Of a DNA stretch of 64,000 bases, positions 1 through 11,713 are shown one piece after another (positions within the stretch are counted from its first letter, which is position 1; the number at the start of each line of letters is the position of its first letter). The stretch is from Haematobia irritans. Taxonomy: Eukaryota; Arthropoda; Insecta; Diptera; Muscidae. A program made the position numbers and the translations under genes. The notes under the pieces are model-generated. The model did not search any database. It was not told the DNA's origin and saw only the letters and a program-made list of their open reading frames with translations. The stretch is from contig NC_134397.1 of NCBI RefSeq assembly GCF_050003625.1, positions 219,294,537 through 219,358,536 on the forward strand, in the 5' to 3' direction.

Positions 1-1207
1 GTGTCTTTCTTTCTTTTTGTTTTCCTGGTCCTAATTTTATGGCCCCTTGAAATTTACTTTGGTTGTTTGTGTAAACTTTTGATAAGTTGAATATAAACAA
101 AAATTGTGTTTCAATTTAAATGGCAATAAAGATTTAAGAACCTTAGCTCTAACTTATATTGAGGACAATTTACCCTTCACCAGAAATCTCCCAACCCCTT
201 TGTTTTGGTGTAAAACTTTAAAGAATACACAAATACCCCATTTCTGTATTGGTATATTGGCAAAAAACCATTTATAAAAGAACTTCTTTTCATATTTATC
301 ACTTGAATGCATCCATGGTCTGACAATCTGAAGAGAGTGAAATATCTTTTCAATCTGTTGAATAAAAAAAGTGTATAGGAATTGGTTTTTGTTTTCCCTT
401 ACCCCCGCCTCTTTACCGATATTACCAAAGGCAAATATTCCTTTTACGATGTCAGTGTTATTAATAGGGGGTGTGGGGGAAATATTAGAAAAACAAAATC
501 CTATCAATAAGTTAAATAAATCGCTTTAAGTGATGAGAATTTTATTTAGAAAGTTCTTCGTTTGAATATGAAATGAAGTCAATTTTGAATGATTGATTTG
601 ATGAAGCGAATGTCTTTTTCAGTGTATATATTTTTATTTTGCATATTTAATTCAAAAAAAGCATTAATATTATTGTTGTGTTTTGAGAAATTTTATAAAA
701 GACTTTTTATTTATAAATTATATCGAAAAACAAATTTTTTGAGCATTGTGAAATAAAACCAAAATCGCTATAAAGGTCTGTCTATGTGGATTTGCCAACT
801 TGTTTCATTATCAATATTCACTGTTAGCCACAATCACATTCGCTGTCATAATACGGTTTGGCCAAAAAACACTTTGAGTTGGTGACTTGGGGATTTGATA
901 GGGAATTTCTATAAATTTGGGAATTTTTCTTTTTTTGATGGAAAATGGTTCAGTATAGTAAATGAGATTTCCATGGAAATCTTTAATTTCTACATTACTA
1001 AATATGCTCATCTTAAAAATTTAAAATAGAAAACGTTGTTCCTCTTTATTTCACGGTATACAATAGGGTGCAAATGGAGCATCTGGACTATAATGAGGCA
1101 CAGGATTTTATTGTGGGTGCCCAGGGGCTAATTTAAAATTTTACTTATTTCGTGTGGACTATTGATTTGGACAATATATCCCATATGTATACAGAAATGA
1201 TGAAGAT
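1..1207. other. AT-rich non-repeat DNA, no gene seen
   Basis: This stretch is AT-rich and contains no recognisable exon, RNA gene or transposon end. Two minus-strand open frames exist (154-507 and 811-1011), but they resemble no family I know and their lengths are not surprising at this base composition. It ends at the CCCAAC start of the split terminal-inverted-repeat element at 1208. Confidence 0.5.
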
Positions 1208-2068
1208 CCCAACAAAAACAAGTATATACGGCCGTATGTTCGGCCAGGCCGAATCTTATGTACCCTCCACCATGGTTTGCCTAGAAATTTATACGAAAGA
1301 CTTTCATCCACAAATTTCAACTCACATGGTTGTTAAATGTCATATGCTACCAACACGTACCAAATTTCAACCAGATCGGATGAATTTTGCTTCTTCAAAA
1401 GGCACCAGAGGTCAAATCTCGGGATCGGTTTATATGGGAGCTATATATTATTATGGACTGATAGGAACCAATTCCTGCATGGTTGTTGGATACCCTATAC
1501 TAATATCACGTACCAAATTTCAACCGAATGGGAAGAATTTTGCTTTTCCAAGGTGCTCCGGAGGTCAAATCTGGGGATCGGTTTATATGGGGCCTATATA
1601 TAATTATGGACCGATATCGACCAATTTATGCATGAGTGTTTGAGGCCATATATTAACATCACGTACCAAATTTCAACTGAATCAGATGAATTTTGGTCTT
1701 CTAAGAGGCTCCGGAGGTCAAATCTGGTGATCGGTTTACATGGGGGCTATATATAATTATGGACCGATATGGACCAATTTTTGCATGGTTGTTAGAGACC
1801 ATATACTAACACCATGTACCAAATTTCAGCCGGATCGGATGAAATTTGCTTCTCTTAGAGGCTCCGCAAGCCAAATCGGGGGATCAGTTTATATGGGGGC
1901 CATTAGCGTAGCTAGACAATTTTCCTAGGGGGGGGGCTATAGCCCCCCTAGCTAAAACTTTATAGACTGAACTTATAGGTTCAACTAATGTTTTATTTCA
2001 TAAAATTGAATAAAAAAATAGACATCAAAATAACTCGACAATCAATTTATAATAAAGCAACTAAAAGT

Positions 2069-2501
2069 ACCCTACGGGAAATTGGTGCAAATTGCCACTG
2101 ACGGACCTATCACAGAACTGGTACCTGTGCTCCAGTTAGTTGCAATTTTCACATTTAGTGAAATAAAATTATCAGAATAACCTTTTGTTCGACATATTTC
2201 AAAAAAAAATTTTCATTTCTGGTTCGATTAGGAGCCCAAATTGAAAGAGATTTCTAAGAGTTTGTCCGAGACTGGTTCCTGAGGACCTGTTTATGGGTTG
2301 CTCCTTCTAAATTGTCCCAGAACGTGTCCTTTGGGATGAGTCCAAGACGCGTCCTAAAATGTAAGTTTACTCCGTCAATGGCAAACCCATGTTAAAGTGG
2401 ACGGTCCCTTCCATATGTTTTGATCAGAACTGGGACTGGTCCATACACACCAGGGACTAGTCCTGTACCAGTTCTGTGGTTGATCCGTTTCCCGTAGGGT
2501 A
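2069..2501. mobile_element. Inverted-repeat element nested in the hAT-like element
   Basis: The left end has TACCCTACGGGAAA followed by CACAGAACTGGTAC. The right end has the reverse complement, GTACCAGTTCTG followed by TTTCCCGTAGGGTA. The flanks and target duplication are not clear, and there is no open frame. It is a MITE-like unit of unknown superfamily. Confidence 0.5.
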
Positions 2502-2514
2502 GTTCCACACTTTT

Positions 2515-3058
2515 CCCAGCAAAAAATTGGGAGTTGTTCTAAAGGCACAACTTTAAAAGCACTTCCAAAAATGTCCTCACAAAGAAGTTAACTATTTTAA
2601 CTACACAAGCAGTTTTTTTACTTCATTTTTTTATATTTTAATGCGTAATTTTTTGTTTTCTTTTTTCAAATAGTTTAAAAAAAGAGTAAGAATAAATAAA
2701 ATGGTACAAATTATTCAAATTTTGCTAAATCCATTATAGAAAAATCGATAATATTTGAAAATATTCGAGGGAAAACGTTTCAAACAAGCGTTAGAACGCA
2801 TTAAAATTCATAAAAAAGTATAAAAATTATTTATTTGGGAAAATATCACAAAATTTTTAATTCACATTCAAAACACTGAATTCGGATCACACCTTAAGAA
2901 GTGGTGCAAATTCATTGCAACGGCTGTTGAAACGGTGGACATTCGTTTTATGACAAGTTCATATTACATTCATCGCTTCTCCGCCAATTTTGTACCACTT
3001 TCAGACCCAAAAAGAACATTTTCACTTCTTTTTTTGGCGACGCTTTTTTGCAGCGTTA
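2515..3058 (+). repeat. Copy of the GGCGACGCTTTTTT TIR family
   Basis: The sequence from about 2640 to 3055 matches the split element at 3937-4525 in inverted orientation and the copy at 42193-42592. Shared stretches include GTGGTGCAAATTCATTGCAA, CGGCTGTTGAAA and TTGGCGACGCTTTTTT. The left boundary is taken at the CCCAGCAAAAAA motif. The left half is diverged, so the exact start is uncertain. Confidence 0.5.
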
Positions 3059-3159
3059 TTAAGATATTAATTTATGAAAGAATAGTTTTAATATCAATTA
3101 CTATTTTTTATTCAACTAAATCATAAGTTCAACCACAGCTTTATTTCATAAATATCAGA

Positions 3160-3242
3160 CTTTTACCACAACCCAAGTAATTCGATTGTTCATGAAAGTA
3201 TTTAGTGGAACTTTGTGCATTGTACGAGTATATACTTGTTTA
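3160..3242 (+). repeat. Degenerate HINE 3' end fragment
   Basis: The stretch CAACCCAAGTAATTCGATTG followed by GTATATACTTG matches the terminal arm of the complete HINE at 6366-6475, but lacks the GGCCGAAC palindrome. It is a relic inside the hAT-like element. Confidence 0.5.
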
Positions 3243-4525
3243 ATTTTTATAAAAATGTAAAATCGTAAATAGGTTTTCAAATTCTGGGGGGGCTAAATTT
3301 TTTCTGGGGGGGTCTAAGCCCCCTCCCCAGAGGCCTTCCTACGCTTATGATGGGGGCTATATATAATTATGGACCGATGTGAACCAATTTTTGCATGGTT
3401 GTTAGAGACCATACACTAACACCATGTACCAAATTTCAGCCGGATTGGATGAAAATTGTTTCTCTTAGAGGCTCTGCAAGTAAAATCGGGGGACCGGTTT
3501 ATATGTGGGCTATATATAATTATGGACCGATGTGGACCAATTTTTGCATGGTTGTTAGAGACCATATACTAACAACATGTACCAAATTTCAGCCGGATCG
3601 GATGAAAATTGTTTCTCTTAGAGGCTTTGCAAGCCAAATTTGAGGGTCCGTCTATATGGGGCTATACGTAAAAGTGGACCGATATGGCCCATTTGCAATA
3701 CCATCCGACCTACATCAATAACAACAATTTGTGCCAAGTTTCAAGTCGATAGCTTGTTTCGTTCGGAAGTTAGCGTGATTTCAACAGACGGACGGACGGA
3801 CGGACATGCTCAGATCGACTCAGAATTTCACCACGACCCAGAATATATATACTTTATGGGGTCTTAGAGCAATATTTCGATGTGTTACAAACGGAATGAC
3901 AAAGTTAATATACCCCCATCCTATGGTGGAGGGTATAAAAAACGTCGCCAAAAATGTAATGAAAAGGTTTTTTTTTCGGATCCGAAAGTGGTGCTAAATT
4001 GACGCAGAAGCGATGAATTTAACATGGGCTTGTCATAGGACGGAAGTCCTCCATTTCAACAGCCGTTGCACTGAATTTGCATCACTTCTTTAGGTGTGAT
4101 CCGAATTCAATGTTTTGGATGTAAATTAAAAAATTCTGTGATATTTTGTCAAATAAATAATTTTTATAATTTTTAATGGATTCTAACGCTTGTCTGAAAC
4201 GTTTGACTTCAAATATTTTCAAAAATTCATAATTTTTTCAGATTGGATTTAGCATTTTTGTCGACAAAATGTTCCCATTAGGATATACTAAAATCTGAAC
4301 CGATATTTGGACATAAATTTTTGACGTTTAAAAAATCTCTATACTTAAAATTTAAATAAGCTATTGTTTTGTGGCCGAGCATGATGTTAGTAGAAAAATT
4401 TAAGAAATACTTATTTAAAATAAAAAAATCTAAAGTCATTTTTTGGGCTTTTTGCCAATTTTGCATCACTTTCGGATCCAAAAATAACGTTTTCACTACT
4501 TATTTGGCGACGCTTTTTTACTGGG

Positions 4526-4760
4526 TTTATCTAAATCTGACCCAAATTTCCAAAATCGATAGTTGTGCTAAATTTAAAGTCGATTGGAATAAATCTGTGA
4601 TCTAGAACTTTATCACAAAAAAGTGTATAAATACAGATGGACATGGCTAGATCGACTAAGGGGTCGGTCTTGAGCATTATTGTCAAGGACCCTATGTGTC
4701 TATCTTGTTACTCTCTGGGCGTTGCGAAGATATGTACTAAATTCATGGCTTCACATCTTC
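4526..4760 (-). repeat. Degenerate HINE-like fragment
   Basis: It carries an inverted version of the CGATAGTTGTGCTAAATTTA ... GATGGACATGGCTAGATCGA organisation found near the 5' arm of HINE copies, but it is strongly diverged and has no clear ends. No gene is seen from here to 5026. Confidence 0.4.
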
Positions 4761-5026
4761 CGCAAAATGTTTCCCTTTCTTGAGTAACAGAGACCCAATT
4801 GCTACGAACATTTTATCAGGAAAATTATAGATTTGAGCTGATACATTATCATTCGATTTCATTTCAATTTCAGAGCCACATCGTTTCGATAATTTGGAGC
4901 GATTTTTATTTAATTCCTATGGGTTTCTATGTCATTTGGTATGGCCAGTTTTAGAAGTCAGATCTAAGGCAAATTACTTTTGGATATATTTTGTAATAAT
5001 TCTATATATTTTTTTCATACCCTCCA

Positions 5027-6475
5027 CCATAGGATGGGGGTATATTAACTTTGTCATTCTGTTTGTAACACATCGAAATATTGCTCTAAGACCGCATAAA
5101 GTATATATATTCTGGGTCCTGGTGAAATTCTGAGTCGATCTGAGCATGTCCGTCCGTCCGTCTGTTGAAATCAGGCTAACTTCCGAACGAAACAAGCTAT
5201 CGACTTGAAACTTGGCACAAGTAGTCATTATTGATGTAGGTCGGATGGTATTGCAAATGGGCCATATCGGACCACTTTTACGTATAGCCCCCATAAAAAC
5301 GGACCCCCAAATTTGGCTTGCGATTGCTCTAAGAGAAGCAAATTTCATCCGATCTGGCTGAAATTTGGTACATGATGTTAGTATATGGTCTCTAACAACC
5401 ATGCAAAAATTGGTCCATATCGGTCCACTTTTACGTATAGCCCCCATATAAACGGACTCCCAAATTTGGCTTGCTATTGCTCAAAGAGAATCAAATGTCA
5501 TCCCATCCGGCAGAAATTTGGTACATGGTGTTAGTATGTGGTCTCTAATAACCATGCAAAAATTGGTCCATATCGGGTTATAATTACGTATAGCCCCCAT
5601 ATAAACCGATCCCCCGATTTGGCTTGCGGAGCCTCTAAGAGAACCAAATTTCATCCGATCCGGCTGAAATTTGGTACAGGGTGTTGGTATATGTTCTCTA
5701 ATGACCATGGTCCACATCGGCTCATAATTATATATAGCCCCCATATAAACCGTTCCCCAGATTTGATCTCCGGAGCCTCTTGGAGGAGCAAAATTCATCC
5801 GATCCGGTTGAAATTTGCAACGAGGTGTTAGTATAAGGCCGCTTATAACCATGCCATAATTGGTCCATATCGGTCTATAGTTATATATAGCCGATCACCA
5901 ATCACACAATGATTGGTCCATATCGGTTCATAATCATGGTTGCCACTCGAGCCAAAAATAATCTACCAACATTTTATTTTTATAGAAAACATTGTCAAAA
6001 TGTTATTTCTATAGAAAAATTTGTCAACATTTTATTTCTATAGAAAATTTTGTCAAAATTTTATTTCTATAGGAAATTTTTTCCAAATTTTATTTCTATA
6101 GAAAATTTTTTCCAAATGTTATTTCTATAGAAAATTTTTTCCAAATTTTATTTCTATAGAAAATTGTTTCCAAATTTTATTTCTATAGAAAATGCTGTCA
6201 AAATTTTATTTTGTCAAAATTTTATTTCTATAGAAACTTTAAACTTAATTATATACGTATTTAATTGGCCTTTTTTAGTTTAATATATACCACGTATGGA
6301 CTATGTGGTATATATTACGGTGTTAGGAAGTTTTAAGATACCTTGCCATCGGCAAGTTTTACCGCAACCCAAGTAATTCGATTGTGGATGACAGTCTTCA
6401 GTAGAAGTTTCTACGCAATCCATAGTGGAGGGTACATAAGCTTCGGCCTGGCCGAACTTACGGCCGTATATACTT
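5027..6475 (+). mobile_element. Complete DINE-1/HINE-like element, subfamily A
   Basis: This copy shows the whole architecture. The 5' arm runs ATACCCTCCACCATAGGATG, then CGAAATATTGCTCTAAGACC, then GTCCGTCCGTCTG. About four 153-bp tandem units follow. A junction leader GGTTGCCACTCGAGCC (5938) precedes a short minisatellite (5965-6232). The 3' arm holds an inverted ATATACCAC/GTGGTATAT pair (about 6283-6315), CGATTGTGGATGACAGTCTT, GGAGGGTACATAAG and CGGCCGTATATACTT. It lies in a T-rich target. It has no coding capacity, and mobilisation would need a Helitron-type Rep/helicase supplied elsewhere. Confidence 0.8.
5965..6232 (+). repeat. ~29-bp minisatellite array
   Basis: About eight tandem copies of a unit containing AATTTTATTTCTATAGAAAA followed by TTTTGTCA-type sequence. 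It lies between the HINE tandem units and the HINE 3' arm, directly after the leader that also precedes other arrays in the window. Confidence 0.85.
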
Positions 6476-9022
6476 TTTAATATTTAAGAATTGTTTTTAT
6501 TATTTTTTTATAAACTTCAGTTTATGTTTATGTGATTATTCGTATATAAACAAAAAACTAAAAAAATATTTTTAAAATTAAAAACAAAATAAAGTTTCCA
6601 AATGGTTAATAAAATTTTAATTTCTTTGTAACATTTATTACTTTATTAAAAATTTCCCAAAAATTTTAATTGATCTAGCCCTAAAACCTACAATCTCAGA
6701 CTAATAATAAAAAATATATTTTATGTATTTTTCCAAAAAAAAAAATATTTGATTAATAATCCAAAATTTTCTTTTTATTTAATTACAGGTAATTATCACC
6801 AAATATTCTGTAATTAAAGTCGTAAGTAAAATATTAAAAATATTTAATTAACTGAATTTTACACAATTAGGGACAAAAGGTTTTTGTTTTTTAATTTTGC
6901 ATCTGTTTTTGTGGTTGGCTTTTGAAAAAAAAAATAACTCCATACACCAATTTGCAAGACTTTACCAATTTTTTACTTTGTGCTTCATGTGGAATTTGCA
7001 TACCAGATTGCCTAGAAGCGCTCTGTCAAGCGATTAGCAAGGCGCAATGGTTTCCTTACTCATTAAGTTTAGGCACTAATTTTTTACTTATTTTTACTAT
7101 TAAAGCTATATTTTGAATTTACCCTCATAGGTTTCCTCAAAAAAAAAAAAAACACAAAGACTTTATTAAAGAAACCTTAAAAAAATAACATATCTTCCAT
7201 GGGTAATTGAAACATTACTAACTTCTTGCAATACAAAGACTCTATTATCAAGCTAATATAATTTTTTTCAAACACAAAGAATTGCTAAGAAACACAGAAA
7301 TATAAATTCATATAAACACTCCATGAGAAGGCCAAGACTATAACTTTTCATTGTGCATTACATGAACATCACATGGTCGAACATGAAATTTTTTATTAAC
7401 AATTTTTTTTTATTTGATTTTATAAATGATCCATATCAAAGCCCGAGACCACGAAAGATTTATCAAACACACACACACACAATATACACTATCAAATCGC
7501 CATATACATACGTTTTTATATGTTAGAAAATTTTCTATAAGAAGATACCCCCATCATTTGGTTGTCTTGTTGTAAACCAAAAAAAAATGGTCATTTAAAC
7601 ATGTATGTCGAAATCCCAAAGCCAACACCCATGAACATGGCAGGACATTCATTTAGTTCAACACCATAGCTAACAAAAGAGGAAAAATTGAAAGAAAAAT
7701 TTCCAACAAACTTACAACATAGAATAACCACAAATTTTGGGACATTGTGGTATCCCTCTTACAAACCCTAGGTCTTTTTTATATCATATTGTCGTAAAAA
7801 AATCTCTTCTCAGCAATATCAAAGAAGAGACGACAGACGACAAGTCAAGCCAATCATCAAACCAGTCAAATAATATATTGTCATTATTAATAACACTTGA
7901 CAAAATGCTCTCTATCATCATCATCAACGTTGTGTAGTATATTACACATACCACGTCTATATGAATTTATTTTGCGATTTATATCACTCAATTTGAGGAC
8001 TTTTAATAATGTCAAAATTATAGAGCCCTTACAAAAATATTTCAAGAAATTTTAACATTTGATTTAACTTATTTTAAAGAGCATGTACGACAAGTATCAA
8101 GAAAAACCACCTATAGGTTTTTTTTTTTTAATTTTTAATTGTACATCCTTACTTATCCTTTCATCAAAAAATATTTTAAATTTTCTTTAGCTGACGCTCA
8201 TTGAAGGACCACACAAAGCGTAAACTGCTTACTCTTGAATATTCTTTTGAAAAAAATTATAAGACAGCCATAGATGAACAAGCACTTTTGAACTTTGCCT
8301 GATTTGTAGTGTCTAATCAGATGTTACATTCATTTTTTTTCACATCTTATATAGGTCGCCAAAGTGATATTCAATGACAATGTGGCAATGAGATTACATC
8401 AAAGAACATTTACCACGAATCTAATTAGGACTGACCATAGATTTAATTATAAAATGTAATGAAAAAATACATTTCCGGATTTTTCTTTTGTAATACAAAA
8501 TTAAATTGATGAGAATATGATAGAAAAAAAATGTACAAAAATATATGCGCTAAATGTAATTTTAATTGTTAATTATATTAAACAAGAGAAAAGCAAATAC
8601 GGATGAGGAATCGTCAAGAGAGAAAATTAGAGAAATTCGTGAGAATGGCAAAAAAATAAATTTCTTATAGTTTTAGTCAAATGAAAAAACTTACAGATTT
8701 TCATAACAACTTCGTGTTAATAACTACAAGGAAATCGGATAAAAATGAAACTTTCTGAATGCTTAAGAAGCAATATAAATTCGAATTACTCGAGAGCTAC
8801 AATTAAATATTAGAAAATAGGCATATTTGCCTTCTCTAAGAATAAATATCTCTCATATCTCAATATCTCATTAAGAACAAAATTGATAATAATTGTTAGC
8901 TGTTATATGAATTTTATACAAATTTTAAATACATTTAAGATATCAGTTCGCTTATCAATTTCTCGACACATTAAAAAAATTAGTTTATCTCCCACTCTGA
9001 GAACTAAAACTGTATCTATCCA
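6476..9022. other. AT-rich non-repeat DNA, no gene seen
   Basis: Long A/T runs, an (AC)n tract at 7469-7482 and only short open frames. No splice-supported exon, transposon end or RNA gene was found. It is plausibly upstream intron or 5' flank of the calexcitin gene. Enhancers cannot be excluded from sequence alone. Confidence 0.5.
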
Positions 9023-9415
9023 TCTATGTTAACATAATCTTCCATGTTAACAGTGTAATGGAAACTTACACAGCAAAAAACATGTATTAGCAGATATATT
9101 ACTCTCTATGTGTAAGGTGTGTACAGGATTTCCCATTGCATATACCCTCTAACATTATAACTATATAACAACAATGGGTGAATTTATTTCCGGCTCTCTA
9201 AGAAGTAAATAAAACTGCTCTAGTGTCTATGTTACTATGATTGTAATCTTGCATGTTAACAGTGTAATGGAAACATACACCCCAACATGCATGTATTAAC
9301 AGAGATATTACTCTTTATGTATAAGGAGTGTACAGGATCTCCCATTGCATATCCCATCTAACATTATAACTATACAACAACAATGTTCAACCTATGGTGA
9401 ATTTATTTCCGGCTC
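9023..9415 (+). repeat. Two-copy tandem duplication of about 190 bp
   Basis: The copies are about 9023-9196 and 9226-9415. Both contain CATGTTAACAGTGTAATGGA, GTGTACAGGAT, CCCATTGCATAT, TAACATTATAACTATA and TTTATTTCCGGCTC. No coding potential is visible. Confidence 0.75.
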
Positions 9416-10442
9416 ACCAGATAATTAGTGACATTCGCAAAACCATTTTAATGCTATCAACTAGCAGTTGAGTTTATATCAATTTTTGTATACTAAACAT
9501 TCATGAATATTTAACATAATTAATATTTTCGCACCAAATATTCATAGAATTACAGTATAATAATTTATATAAATGTAATTATGTATGTGGGCAATTAGGC
9601 AAAAAACAATTAGCCACAAAACAGCTACGAAGTTGGCGGGGATTGCAAATATATCCTGGAATCAACAAATACATTTTAAAGGAAGTTTTTAGTTTATATT
9701 TATATTTTTTTTCCTTCTTAATAATAATAACAAAATAATTTTTCTTCAATTCTTTCTTTTCTTCTTAACAAAAGAAAAAATATTTTTTCAAAAAAATGCA
9801 TATAATTCTGCAAAATTAATACTTTTTAAATTCAAATTTATTGATTTGTATTAGAGCTCGACCGATGCGGGTTTTTTTGGTCAAAGCCGAATATTTTCCT
9901 AAATTAAAGTAATTAAAGGATTTTTTGTACATTTTCTCCAGCTGGTCACGCTTATCGATGGAGACCTTAAATCCATATCAAATGTTAAAAAAGGCGATTT
10001 CTAGCATAGTGCGAACTTTGTATTAAAAAGTAAATCCCTGCTAAACTAAAATAAACAAAAAGATAATGAACAAAATTATTGAACAAAAAAAAACTTTGGC
10101 TTCGGTTAATCGGCCTCTTGAAGCTGAACACCGATTAGGAGAATCGTATACACAATTGAATAATGTAGACAAGCAGCCGCACTGTTAACTTCCCTTGAGA
10201 TGTCCACAGGGTGGCTGGTATGTAATGCAACAAAGTAAAACGCTTTTTTTTAAATTTTATTGTTCAAAAGCAAAAAATGTCGGAAACAACATCAAATTTT
10301 AGAATTAATTTAGATTTATTCGAATTGTCGAAATTTTTGCCTACTGAGGGCTTCAATATTGTCTTTATAATATTTGGAACTTATTTTGACCGCCAGAATC
10401 GATGAATACGAGCAGTGAGCAACCATCGGCCGTTACGGCGGC
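9416..10442. other. AT-rich DNA with possible transposon remnant, no gene
   Basis: No exon was found. Sequence near 9852-9910 (GCTCGACCGATGCGGG) and 10090-10150 (CGGTTAATCGGCCTC) looks like old element sequence, but I cannot define ends. Confidence 0.35.
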
Positions 10443-10659
10443 ATACACCATTACTCATCGGTACTCTGGTCTTCAATATTGCTTTTATTAAATCCGACCA
10501 TTTTGTTTATTAACAAAATGCTCCATGTGAAATGGCTTCTCAACCAAATTCGTTAAGTGGCCACTTTTATAACTGACTCATTTCAGTCTAACTTTTTTGT
10601 GCATCGGCGAACTCTTGCTCTTTTTGAAGCTTCAATGGCTTTAGTCCAATCTCAATTTT
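10443..10659 (+). repeat. Left copy of a duplication flanking a HINE
   Basis: It matches 11465-11713 in direct orientation, for example CTCTGGTCTTCAATATTGCT, AAATCCGACCATTTTGTTT, CTTCTCAACCAAATTCGTTA and TCATTTCAGTCTAACTTTTT. The truncated HINE at 10660-11463 lies exactly between the copies. Confidence 0.75.
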
Positions 10660-11463
10660 ATACCCTCCACCATAAGATGGGGGTATATTAACTTTGTCAT
10701 TCCGTTTTGAAACACATCGAAATATTGCTCTAAGGCCCCATAAAGTATATATGGGGTCTTAGAGCAATATTTCGTGGTGAAATTCTGAGTCGATCTGAGC
10801 ATGTCCGTCCGTCTTTTGAAATCACGCTAACTTCCGAACGAAACAAGCTATCGACTTGAAACTTGGCACAAGTAGTTGTTATTGATGTAGATTGGATGGT
10901 ATTGCAAATGGGCCATATCGGTCCAATTTTAGTATAGCCCCCATATAAACGGACCCCCAGATTTGGCTTGCGATTGCTCTAAGAGAAGAAAATTTCATCC
11001 GATCCGGCTCAAATTTGGTACATGGTGTTGGTATATGATCTCTAACAACTATGCAAAAATTGGTCCACATCGGTCAATAACTATATATAGCCCTCATATA
11101 AACCGATCCCCCGATTTGGCTTGCGGAGCCTGTAAGAGAAGCAAATTTCATCCGATCCGGCTGAAATTTGGTACATGGTGTTGGTATATGGTCTCTAATG
11201 ACCACGCAAATGGTCCACATCGGTCAATAACAATATATATCCCCCATATAAACCGATCCCCCGATTTAGCTTGCGGAGCCTCCAAGAGATGCAAATTTCA
11301 TCCGCTCCGGCTTAAATTTGGTACATGGTGTTGGTATATGGTCTCTAATGACCATGCAAAAATTGGTCCACATCGGTCCATAATTATATATAGCCCCGAT
11401 ATAAACCGATCCCCAGATTTGACCTCCGGAGCCTCTTGGAAGACCAAAATTCATCTGATTCGG
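10660..11463 (+). mobile_element. Truncated HINE, subfamily A
   Basis: It has the 5' arm (ATACCCTCCACCATAAGATG, then the GTCCGTCCGTC block shortened) and about three and a half 153-bp units, then stops at GATTCGG. There is no minisatellite and no 3' arm. A short inverted duplication, CATAAAGTATATATGGGGTC with CTTAGAGCAATATTTCG, occurs near 10740-10775. Confidence 0.75.
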
Positions 11464-11464
11464 C

Positions 11465-11713
11465 CTACACCATTACCTTTTGGAATGCCCATGGTTTGCA
11501 ACCGAAGTGTTTACCTACTCTGGTCTTCAATATTGCTTTTAGTAAATCCGACCATTTTGTTTGTTCACAAACTGCTCAATTTATAATGGCTTCTCAACCA
11601 AATTCGTTAACTGGCCACTTTTGTAACTGACTCATTTCAGTCTAACTTTTTTGTGAATCGGCGAACTCTTGGTCTTTTGGAAGCTTCAGTGGCTTTAGTT
11701 CAATCTTTTTTTT
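11465..11713 (+). repeat. Right copy of the duplication flanking the HINE
   Basis: Direct copy of 10443-10659 with about 35 extra bases near 11476-11510. See the left copy for shared motifs. Confidence 0.75.

Larger units (their letters stand above)
1902..3350. mobile_element. hAT-like non-autonomous element with 8-bp target duplication
   Basis: This 1449-bp insertion sits inside a HINE tandem unit. The ends are ATTAGCGTAG (1902) and CTACGCTTATGA (to 3350), short imperfect inverted repeats followed inward by G-rich and C-rich runs (for example 1927-1950 and 3284-3325). The flanks are TGGGGGCC (1894-1901) and TGGGGGCT (3351-3358), a 7/8 match consistent with an 8-bp hAT duplication. No transposase frame is visible. 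Several other repeats are nested inside, so it is a composite. Confidence 0.6.
1219..3936 (-). mobile_element. DINE-1/HINE-like Helitron-associated element, subfamily A, interrupted
   Basis: On the minus strand this runs from ATACCCTCCACCATAGGATG (near 3936) through the GTCCGTCCGTC block and 153-bp tandem units to the GGCCGAACAT...CCGTATATACTTG end at 1219. The architecture matches Drosophila DINE-1/INE-1: subterminal inverted ACCCTCCACC, a CCATAAAGTATATATA segment, a GTCCGTCC run and central tandem repeats. It sits between A residues on both sides (TT target on the other strand), as expected for Helentron-type insertion. A hAT-like element at 1902-3350 interrupts the central repeats. It has no coding capacity. 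Confidence 0.75.
1208..4525 (-). mobile_element. Split TIR element (CCCAACAAAAAA...GCGTCGCC family), about 600 bp without its insertion
   Basis: The two ends are 1208-1218 plus 3937-4000 on the left and about 4462-4525 on the right. They are inverted copies over about 60 bp, sharing an A-run, CGTCGCCAAA, TGAAAA, GGATCCGAAAGTG and TGC. The A-run of the left end is cut by the HINE at 1219-3936. The interior has no transposase frame, so the element is non-autonomous. Related copies lie at about 2515-3058 and 42193-42592, and an end relic lies at 18490-18513. I do not recognise the superfamily, and no clean target duplication is visible. Confidence 0.6.

Noticed and set aside
154..507. 117-codon minus-strand open frame, and the 66-codon one at 811-1011
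   Set aside because: No recognisable domain, homology or splice context. About one frame of this length is expected by chance in AT-rich DNA of this size.
4974..5447. Long open frames on both strands through the 153-bp units (also at 10963-11586, 20577-21413, 60264-60945 and elsewhere)
   Set aside because: They arise because the repeat period is a multiple of three. The same peptide repeat appears wherever HINE units occur, with no conserved start, domain or splice support. Discussed as a finding but not called as genes.
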